A stretch of 64,000 nucleotides of DNA from Pseudomonadota bacterium. Its GTDB lineage: Bacteria > Myxococcota_A > Polyangia > Polyangiales > Polyangiaceae. Below, piece after piece: positions 32,965-39,425 of the stretch. The stretch spans positions 1-64,000 of the forward strand of contig JAEXCN010000053.1 in the NCBI GenBank assembly GCA_023402175.1, read 5' to 3'. The translations under genes and the position numbers were made by a program. The notes under the pieces were generated by a model. The model searched no databases, was not told where the DNA came from, and saw only the letters and a program-made list of their open reading frames with translations. Each line of letters opens with the position of its first letter. Position 1 is the stretch's first letter.

Positions 32965-33636
32965 TCAGTCGGGCAACGCGGCCGGATCGGCGAGGAGCGC
33001 TCCCGTGAAGCGTGCGCGCAGGTAGAAGCCGCGCGGCACCGTCGCGATCGCTTCACCGTCCGAGCCCCACGCGATCGTGCGGACGCTCCCGTCGCGTGCC
33101 TTGGGTCGGACCTGCAGCCAGCGACCGCGATGCGCCGTGAGCTCCTCGATTCGGCCGATCCCGATGAGCCCGACGACGTCGTCGAAGTCTCCGCGAAGGA
33201 CGCTGTCTTGCGCCGACGTCGGCGACCAGAGGAGCGGCTCGCCGATTGTCCTCTCCTTCCACCCGATGCCGTGTGCGCCGACGAGCGGCACGAAGAGCAC
33301 GCGCGCGAGCTTCGCGCGGACCCACGAGGTCTCCCACTCCTGCGACTCCGCATCCGCGAGCGAGAGCGTGCACACGTACGTCGACTCGAGCGGCGTTCCC
33401 TCGGCGGTGACGGGGATCGTCTTGAGCTCCACGCCGAGCTCGGGGAAGTCGAGCACCTGGGAAGAGCCGCCCGTCGCGCCGAGCGCTCGCTCGAGCGTCT
33501 CGCCCGCGGACCCCTTCGTGCGAACCGGATCGGCGCTCGCTTCGAGACCGAGCTCGCGGAGCACGTCGCCGACGGCCGCCCCCGTGAGCGCGTGCGCGCG
33601 TGAGAGGAGCACGTCGATCGAAGCCGGAGGCGTCAT
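32965..33636 (-). CDS. mutH: MutH-type methyl-directed mismatch repair endonuclease
   Basis: 223 residues from ATG 33636 (AGGA upstream), close to the 229 of E. coli MutH and co-linear with it. The catalytic set is conserved: Asp63, Glu70 and Lys72 in DFPELGVELKTIP, and Lys109 in VRAKLARV, each exactly 7 less than E. coli Asp70, Glu77, Lys79, Lys116. Glu49 matches Glu56. GATC/DNA contacts also match: Lys41-Gly42 (48-49), Arg177-Pro178 (184-185 in QVRPKA) and Tyr205 (212 in PRGFYL); Phe94 is Tyr87. MutH nicks the unmethylated strand at hemimethylated GATC under MutS/MutL control. The single-domain length argues against a Sau3AI-type restriction enzyme. MutH is mainly gammaproteobacterial, so its presence here is unexpected. 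Confidence 0.93.
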   Translation of the reverse strand: MTPPASIDVLLSRAHALTGAAVGDVLRELGLEASADPVRTKGSAGETLERALGATGGSSQVLDFPELGVELKTIPVTAEGTPLESTYVCTLSLADAESQEWETSWVRAKLARVLFVPLVGAHGIGWKERTIGEPLLWSPTSAQDSVLRGDFDDVVGLIGIGRIEELTAHRGRWLQVRPKARDGSVRTIAWGSDGEAIATVPRGFYLRARFTGALLADPAALPD

Positions 33637-33722
33637 GTTCCTGCTCGATGCCAGTCCCGGCGCCGTGCGGCAAGCGGAAGCGCGTTGCCAAGATCCCGTG
33701 CTCGCGAACGACGTGCGACGTC

Positions 33723-33977
33723 TCAGCTGCGCTGTCTCTGGTGGCGGCGCGTTACGGTGGCGCGGGCTTGCTCGTCTCGTCCGCCAGGGCGCAGCCACTT
33801 CACCAACGCGAGCAGGCCTGCCGCCGCGAGGAGGCTCGCGCCGCCCACCCGGTACATACTCGTCAGCGCTTCGTCGTGTGCGACCTCCCATGCAGCGAAG
33901 AGGGCGAGAAGTCCGAGCATGAGCGCGCCGAAGCGGTGCGTCGTCTTCCACATCTTCGTGTCCATGCTCGAGTTCAT
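33723..33977 (-). CDS. Small two-helix membrane protein, hypothetical
   Basis: 84 residues from ATG 33977 (an internal ATG at 33962 is possible). Two hydrophobic segments (FGALMLGLLALFAAWEV and VGGASLLAAAGLLALV) flank a short loop and precede a strongly basic, soluble C-terminus. The orientation fits both ends in the cytoplasm. No family recognised. It lies upstream of mutH on the same strand with an 86-bp gap; whether they are cotranscribed is unclear. Confidence 0.55.
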   Translation of the reverse strand: MNSSMDTKMWKTTHRFGALMLGLLALFAAWEVAHDEALTSMYRVGGASLLAAAGLLALVKWLRPGGRDEQARATVTRRHQRQRS

Positions 33978-34152
33978 GCTTGCCCTCCGAATGCTGCGTG
34001 ACGAAACGACCGCGTGAGCTCGGCGGTGCGCCGTGGGAGTCTGCGAAACGTGGGGTCGACGGTGTCGATCGTGTAGCGCGCTTACGCGGTTACAGTGTTC
34101 GCGTCTCCGAACAGTTCGGACGGCGGATGATCACGAGCGCCCGGGGCATGCG

Positions 34153-34806
34153 ATGATGCGCCCGATGGAGCGGCGCATCATCCAGGCCGACGCGCTCGCA
34201 TGGATGGACGACAATCCGGCCGATCCCGCCGCGAGCGTCGTGACCTCGCTGCCTGACGTCAGCGAGCTCCAGCTGGACTTCGATGCGTGGCGCTCGTGGT
34301 TCGTCGGCGCTGCGCGTCGCGTGATGCGCTGGGTCCCCGAGCAGGGCGTCGCGATCTTCTACCAGAGCGACATCCGCCACCGCGGCGCGTGGATCGACAA
34401 GGGCTACCTCGTCATGCGCGCGGCCGAGGAGGAATCAGCGACCATGCTCTGGCACAAGATCGTGTGTCGTCATCCGCCGGGAACGATCTCGCTCGGCCGC
34501 CCGAGCTACTCGCACATGATCTGCGTGACCCGCGGCGAGCGCGGACCGATGCGAAGGCCCGGGCCAGACGTCCTCGCCGACGCAGGCCACAGCCCCTGGA
34601 GCCGCGCGATGGGCGTCGGCGCATGCCGCGTCGCGTGTCGCTTCCTGCTCGAGGAGACCGAGACGCGCATCGTCGTCGATCCATTCTGCGGGCGCGGAAC
34701 CGTGCTCGCCGTCGCGAACGAGATGGGCCTCGACGCGCTCGGCGTCGACATCAGCGCCAAACGCTGCCGCGCAGCGCGAGCGCTGAAGCTCGAGGCGTCG
34801 GGCTGA
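34153..34806 (+). CDS. SAM-dependent methyltransferase-like protein with beta-class DNA methylase order
   Basis: 217 residues from ATG 34153 (ATG 34165 also possible). The C-terminal VVDPFCGRGTVLAVANEMGL...GVDIS (Asp176) is a SAM-binding motif I/II of the N4/N6-amino DNA methylase type. The N-terminal ASVVTSLPDVSEL sits where motif IV (S/N/D-P-P-Y) of beta-class methylases belongs, giving the circularly permuted order IV then I. The catalytic tetrad is SLPD, lacking the second Pro and the aromatic residue, so base methylation is doubtful. It could be a degenerate or RNA/protein-directed enzyme. It lies 516 bp from mutH, on the opposite strand. Confidence 0.7.
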   Translation: MMRPMERRIIQADALAWMDDNPADPAASVVTSLPDVSELQLDFDAWRSWFVGAARRVMRWVPEQGVAIFYQSDIRHRGAWIDKGYLVMRAAEEESATMLWHKIVCRHPPGTISLGRPSYSHMICVTRGERGPMRRPGPDVLADAGHSPWSRAMGVGACRVACRFLLEETETRIVVDPFCGRGTVLAVANEMGLDALGVDISAKRCRAARALKLEASG

Positions 34807-34825
34807 TCGTCGCGCCTGATCTACG

Positions 34826-34928
34826 TGCTTCCTCTCGCTCGGCGCTCGAGGGCTCTGCATCATCGCGCGTGGTCTAGCTGCTTCCTCTTGCTCGGTGCTC
34901 GGGGGTCTGCATCATCGCGCGTGGTCTA
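34826..34928. repeat. Two-copy tandem direct repeat, about 52 bp
   Basis: Copies at 34826-34876 and 34879-34928 share TGCTTCCTC at the left and an identical 22-bp right end of the form CTGCATCATCGCGCG plus TGGTCTA. The central part differs at a few positions. A partial match (gatctacgtgcttcc) precedes the first copy, hinting at an older third unit. Confidence 0.75.
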
Positions 34929-34980
34929 CCTGCGACGCTTCGTCTCCGTCTCGCTAGTGAGCGTCTTGCTCGCTTCACGA

Positions 34981-35455
34981 GATTAACAGGGAGACAGGGC
35001 GACATGGAGCCGAGAGGGAGAGAGGTCTCGTCTCACTTCCCGACTGTTACCTCGTGGGGCCCTCAAGGAAATTGCTTCGCAATTTCCTTTCGGAAATTTG
35101 AGTCTCCGATCCGGCCGTCAGGTGGATCCACACGGTGCCCACCTCATTGCCGACTGCAGGATCGGACGGAGCTGCTGCCCGCCTCTCGTTGGCGGCGCCA
35201 CGTTTCCATCGCGGTCCACCTCAAATCGCGCAACTCTCACTTTCGTAGTTATGCAAAGCGCACACTCCTCTGGGACCTGCGATGCTTGGCAATGAGGTCA
35301 GCACCGTGTGGAAGACGGCCCGCAGGTCGCGAGTGAGGTCTCCCTTTCCGAAGGAAATGCGCAGCATTTCCTGAGGGCACCACGAGGCAACAATCCGGAA
35401 CGGAGACAAGACCCACTCCCTCTCGGCTCCATGTCGCCCTGTCTCCCTGTTAATC
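34981..35455. mobile_element. Long inverted-repeat element (MITE-like or structured RNA), no transposase
   Basis: The outer 40 nt, 34981-35020, are the exact reverse complement of 35416-35455 (both begin GATTAACAGGGAGACAGGGC when read inward). Imperfect pairing continues inward for roughly another 120 nt on each side: CTCGTGG..CCCTC and CACACGGTGC..ACCTCATTGCC both recur inverted near 35290-35390. Each arm also carries a small hairpin: AAGGAAATTGC/GCAATTTCCTT at 35065-35089 and AGGAAATGC/GCATTTCCT at 35352-35372. About 110 nt in the centre stay unpaired. Base composition is lower in GC than the neighbouring genes. No open frame of convincing quality lies inside. Either a non-autonomous mobile element or one large folded RNA. 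Confidence 0.7.
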
Positions 35456-35615
35456 TTCTCGCAAGCAGCACGAGCTCACAGGTCACGAACGCAGGGACAC
35501 ATCGCATGTGGCCATGAAATGGTTCGAACGATCGAGAGTCCGATGTTCATGATGCGGCGCGAGCGGATGGAAGGCGCGGAAGGCGGTGCGGGAGGATCGA
35601 ATGCATGCAACGCGA

Positions 35616-36623
35616 TCATTCCTCCTGCGCACGCAGCTCGCGCCACTTCGTTGCGTAGCGCGCGGCGAATGCGTCGGGATCCGAGCTCGAAGCGCCACGC
35701 CATTCCTTCGCGAGCCAGTCGAGCATCGGAGCTTCGACGGCCTCGGCGGAGCGGCGATAGACCGATCGATGTCGCGGCTCCCATCCGGTGATGACCGCAG
35801 CTACGGCATGGGTCACGAGCAGCGACCACGCGCGCTCGCCGTCGTGCGGGCCGAGGGCTTTCGCTAGCTTCTGATGAATCGGGCCGGTGTGGTCCGGGGC
35901 TCGTGTCGCGAGGAGTGCGTGGACGAGGATGCAGTCGAGGAGTCGCGCACGACCGACCCGTTCGGCCGCTGCCTGGTCGCGCGGACGTGCGAAACCACTT
36001 CCGCGGGCAGAGAGCGCGACGGGGACGAGCGCGCGGCGTCCGAGCGGCGGCGCCTCCGACACGATGTCGACGGGGACCGCAGAGTCCGGCCACGTCACGC
36101 CGAGATCGCTCGCGGCGCGCGCGAAGAGCGCCTCGGCGGCCGGTCCAGTCGCCCCGAGCACGGCATGCGCCGCCTCGATCGCGGTCCAGGCCACCGACGC
36201 ACGTGGGAGCCATGCGCGCTCGACGAAGCCGGGCAGGGCGCGGTCGAACGCGTGGCCGAAGCCTTCCGGTGCGACGGCTGTGCTCGCGCAGCGATCGTCG
36301 CTGCAGGCCGATAGCGCGCGCGTCGTCCGATCGAGCAGGAGGTCTTCGTCGTCGTCTGCGAACGAGCGCACGTATGCCCGGCGAGCGGGCTCGAGCTCCG
36401 GCGGAGCTTGTTCATCCATGCGAGCAGCGGCCGCAAGCGACAAGTGCAGCTCGGTGTACGCACTCGTTCGGAGAGACACCCGACCGTCGTTGACGACCAG
36501 GCAGCGCGCGGGCGGCTGTGACGGCGGCGGATGCGTGACGTGACGAGCGCACGACGCAATGCAAAAAGCGAAGATCACGACCGTGAAGGCCTCCGTCGTG
36601 CTTGCGCGAATGCCGTGCCGCAT
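35616..36623 (-). CDS. Predicted lipoprotein of unknown function
   Basis: 335 residues from ATG 36623, which gives a signal with lipobox VIFAFCIASC. The mature protein is Ala/Arg-rich and mostly helical, with an acidic FADDDEDLLLDR stretch, two Cys in SACSDDRCAST, and a C-terminal SVYRRSAEAVEAPMLDWLAKEW segment. No domain recognised. Its start is only 16 bp from the divergent cystathionine beta-synthase start, so the promoters of the two genes must overlap or lie inside the opposite gene. Confidence 0.65.
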   Translation of the reverse strand: MRHGIRASTTEAFTVVIFAFCIASCARHVTHPPPSQPPARCLVVNDGRVSLRTSAYTELHLSLAAAARMDEQAPPELEPARRAYVRSFADDDEDLLLDRTTRALSACSDDRCASTAVAPEGFGHAFDRALPGFVERAWLPRASVAWTAIEAAHAVLGATGPAAEALFARAASDLGVTWPDSAVPVDIVSEAPPLGRRALVPVALSARGSGFARPRDQAAAERVGRARLLDCILVHALLATRAPDHTGPIHQKLAKALGPHDGERAWSLLVTHAVAAVITGWEPRHRSVYRRSAEAVEAPMLDWLAKEWRGASSSDPDAFAARYATKWRELRAQEE

Positions 36624-36639
36624 CGTATGCCCCTCACTC

Positions 36640-38133
36640 ATGATGCACGGTGCGCTCGAGGACATCACGAAGGCTGTCGGCAACACGCCGATCGTTCGCC
36701 TGAACAAGGTGACGAAGGACCTTCCGGCGGGGATCGAAATCTATGTGAAGTGCGAGTACCTCAACCCCGGCGGAAGCCACAAGGATCGCCTTGCGTGGAA
36801 CCTCCTCCGTCGTGCGGAAGAGGCAGGGCTCAAGCCCGGCGGCACGATCGTCGAGGCGACCAGCGGCAACACGGGCGCGTCGCTCGCGCTGCTCGCGACG
36901 ATCCGCGGGTACAAGTGCGTGTTCGTCATGCCCGACAAGATGAGCCAGGAGAAGGTCGCGAACCTCCGCGCGTTCGGCGCGAAGGTCGTGCTGTGCCCGA
37001 CGGCCGTCGATGCGGATGACCCGCGCAGCTACTACAAGGTCTCGCGCCGCATCGCCGACGAGACGCCGAACTCGTTCTACGCGAACCAGTACCACAACCC
37101 CGCGAACCCCGAGGCGCACTACCTCTGGACGGGCCCGGAGATCTGGAAGCAGACGAAGGGTGACTTCGACGTGTTCGTCGCCGGCCTTGGCACGGGCGGC
37201 ACCGTCAGCGGGACGGGCAAGTACCTCAAGGAGAAGAAGTCGGATCTCACGATCGTCGGCGTCGATCCGGTCGGCTCGCTCTACTACGACTTCGTCAAGA
37301 CCGGCCGCGTCACGAAGCCGTTCTCGTACAAGGTCGAGGGCATCGGCGAGGACTTCTTCCCGTCGACGATGAACCTCAAGATCCTCGACGACATCGTCCG
37401 CGTCGACGACAAGGAGTGCTTCCTCATGACGCGCGCGATGACGCGCGAAGAGGGCCTCTTCGTCGGCGGCTCCGGCGGTGCAGCGGTCGCTGGCGCGATC
37501 AAGTGGGCGAAGACCTACGGCGCCAAGGCGCTCGCGGCGCGGAAGGGCAAGCAGCCGCTCAAGATCCTCGTCTTCCTCTGCGATGGCGGTCAGAAGTACG
37601 TCTCGAAGATCTTCAACGACGACTGGATGCGCGAGAACGGCTTCCTCGACGAGGAGCCGGGCATCGGCACGGTCGCCGACATCCTCCACCTCAGGGGCAA
37701 GCGGAAGATCGTCACGACGACGTCGACCGCGAAGGTGAAGGACGTCATCGCGACGCTGAAGCAGCTCGGCATCAGCCAGCTCCCGGTCGTCGACAAGGGC
37801 AAGCTGCAGGGCATCATCAGCGAGGTCGATCTGCTCCGGCACATGGTGTCCGGGCCGAAGACCGCAAACTCCACGATCGCCGCGCTGCTCGAGAGCGACT
37901 ACGCGACCGTGACGCCGGACACGAAGATCGAGCTGCTCCAGGGCGTGCTCGCCGATGCGCGTGCAGCGATCGTCACCGAGCGCGACTCCGTCGTCGGCAT
38001 CGTCACGAAGATCGATCTCATCGAGTACCTCGCGAAGAAGAGCGCCGAGCCGCCGCCGGCAAAGCCGAAGTCCGTGAAGAAGAAGGCGGGCAAGGCCTCG
38101 AAGGCGAACGGCCTGCGCGAGCGCCGCGCCTGA
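36640..38133 (+). CDS. Cystathionine beta-synthase with C-terminal CBS domain pair
   Basis: 497 residues from ATG 36640 (or 36643). Fold-type II PLP enzyme: NPGGSHKDRLAW holds the PLP-binding Lys48, EATSGNTGASLA the phosphate/substrate loop, and GTGGTVSGTGKYL the PLP-phosphate cup. A pair of CBS domains follows (about 335-460; VKDVIATLKQLGISQLPVVD and RAAIVTERDSVVGIVTKIDLI), the adenosyl-regulated module of full-length CBS. The N-terminal haem domain of animal CBS is missing. It condenses serine (or O-acetylserine) with homocysteine in transsulfuration; a cysteine-synthase role cannot be excluded. The tail is Lys/Ala-rich. Cytoplasmic. Confidence 0.92.
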   Translation: MMHGALEDITKAVGNTPIVRLNKVTKDLPAGIEIYVKCEYLNPGGSHKDRLAWNLLRRAEEAGLKPGGTIVEATSGNTGASLALLATIRGYKCVFVMPDKMSQEKVANLRAFGAKVVLCPTAVDADDPRSYYKVSRRIADETPNSFYANQYHNPANPEAHYLWTGPEIWKQTKGDFDVFVAGLGTGGTVSGTGKYLKEKKSDLTIVGVDPVGSLYYDFVKTGRVTKPFSYKVEGIGEDFFPSTMNLKILDDIVRVDDKECFLMTRAMTREEGLFVGGSGGAAVAGAIKWAKTYGAKALAARKGKQPLKILVFLCDGGQKYVSKIFNDDWMRENGFLDEEPGIGTVADILHLRGKRKIVTTTSTAKVKDVIATLKQLGISQLPVVDKGKLQGIISEVDLLRHMVSGPKTANSTIAALLESDYATVTPDTKIELLQGVLADARAAIVTERDSVVGIVTKIDLIEYLAKKSAEPPPAKPKSVKKKAGKASKANGLRERRA

Positions 38134-38351
38134 TCGTGCGATCGGCCGCCGCCGCGGCCTGATCGGCGCCCGCTCGCCACGGCTCTTCGGCCTGGCGAGC
38201 GCGCGCGCCTGCGTCGAACACCGGTGAAGTGACAGCCGAAAATTCCGGCTTCGAGCTTCCCCGACGCCGGCGCGCGACGGCGTCGGGTAGAACTCAGCCG
38301 TGCATGGTGTAGAACTCCGCGACGGTGCCGATGCACCGAAGCGGGGTTCGC

Positions 38352-39413
38352 ATGCTCCTTTCGCCGAAGATCCAGGTTGGTCTCGTCGCTGTCGGCTCCA
38401 TCGGCGCGCTCGTCATCGCGTGCGGATCGGACCCCGGCAGCGCGTTCACGAACGGGAGCGAGGATGCCGGCTCCTCGTCGGGGTTGATTCCCGACGGCGG
38501 CTTCGGGACGTCGAGCGGTGAGCTCCCCGACGAGGATCTCTATGCGAACGATCCGCCGCCGAAGTGGTGCGGGCCGGGCGACGATCCCGCGCCGCCTCCT
38601 CCGGGAGGAACGGAGCAATGCCCGGACGACAAGAACAAGCCGGGATGCGGCTGCACCACCGTCGGTGAGAAGGCGCCGTGCTGGACGGGACTGCGCAAGC
38701 ACCGCAACCTCGGCATCTGCAAGGACGGCGTCGCGACGTGCCGTCAGAAGAACGAGACGGATCTCGTCTGGGGACCGTGCGAGGGCGAAGTCCTTCCGGT
38801 GCCCGGCGCGACGAAGGGCAAGGAGGCGTGCGGCTGCTTCTCTGCGGGGCAGTGGAAGATCGCCAACCTCTCGCCGTGCACGATGAAGTTCACCGACGGA
38901 TCGGGCACGCAGGTGAACGCCGTCTCGACGATCCTCGACGGCAACGTCGCGAAGTGCCCGACTCAGAATCCGCCGACGGCTGCGCCCGCGCAGCCCTGGT
39001 CGACGAACACGTTGAACGTCGACTGCGCGGGTCACTTCAAGCTGTGCCTCCGCATCCGGCAGGGACAGTTCGAGAACCCAAGCGCGAACGACTGCATCGT
39101 CGCGGAGGTGTGCTCGGAGAGCGACTACAAGAAGGAGAACGTCGAGCAGCCTTGGCCGGATCTTCCTGGCTGGCTCGGCAAGGACAAGGCGTGCGCAAAG
39201 AAGTGGGCCGACGTCCCCGACAACCAGAGCCCCGGATACGCCGAGATGATCGTGAAGGGAACGTCGGTGCGCTGCGATCCGATCGACGACGGCTCCGGTG
39301 GCGATCTCGTCTTCAACCGCGTCAAGTACTGCCCAGAGGCGTGCAACGATCCCGCGAACGCGAGCTCGCCTGATTGCGTGAGCTGCCAGCAGAGCGGGCA
39401 GGGGCAGTTCTGA
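38352..39413 (+). CDS. Cys-rich secreted lipoprotein, unknown function
   Basis: 353 residues from ATG 38352 with GGGG upstream; the frame is open to 38325. A hydrophobic signal ends GALVIAC, followed by an acidic Ser/Gly linker typical of lipoproteins anchored in the outer membrane. The mature domain has about 18 cysteines in a non-repeating arrangement (CGCTTV, CWTG, CKDGVATC, CGCFSAGQW, CGHFKLCLRIRQGQ), so it is probably disulfide-stabilised. LGICKDGVATCRQKN resembles myxobacterial 'G.C..G...C' modules. No enzyme motif. A single gene, convergent with the propeller-cytochrome gene. Confidence 0.72.
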   Translation: MLLSPKIQVGLVAVGSIGALVIACGSDPGSAFTNGSEDAGSSSGLIPDGGFGTSSGELPDEDLYANDPPPKWCGPGDDPAPPPPGGTEQCPDDKNKPGCGCTTVGEKAPCWTGLRKHRNLGICKDGVATCRQKNETDLVWGPCEGEVLPVPGATKGKEACGCFSAGQWKIANLSPCTMKFTDGSGTQVNAVSTILDGNVAKCPTQNPPTAAPAQPWSTNTLNVDCAGHFKLCLRIRQGQFENPSANDCIVAEVCSESDYKKENVEQPWPDLPGWLGKDKACAKKWADVPDNQSPGYAEMIVKGTSVRCDPIDDGSGGDLVFNRVKYCPEACNDPANASSPDCVSCQQSGQGQF

Positions 39414-39425
39414 GCTCGTTCGCGA

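Larger units (their letters stand above)
34807..35615. other. 809-bp gene-free region with tandem repeat and long inverted-repeat element
   Basis: No credible protein gene: the short frames here are mirror images of each other across the inverted repeat and lack homology or a ribosome-binding site. It holds a two-copy tandem repeat (34826-34928) and a long inverted-repeat element (34981-35455), both annotated separately. The right edge (35456-35615) holds the 3' side of the convergent lipoprotein gene. Confidence 0.7.

Noticed and set aside
32965..33636. MutH-like gene considered as a Sau3AI-type restriction enzyme
   Set aside because: Sau3AI-type enzymes are about twice as long with a second MutH-like domain; this protein is single-domain, without an adjacent clear DNA methylase.
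34981..35455. Inverted-repeat element considered as a retron msr/msd or a group II intron fragment
   Set aside because: No reverse transcriptase gene lies next to it, and no branch-point G or catalytic domain V-like motif was recognised.
34981..35455. The element considered as a complete insertion sequence
   Set aside because: No transposase-like open frame inside and no clear target-site duplication could be recognised at the edges.
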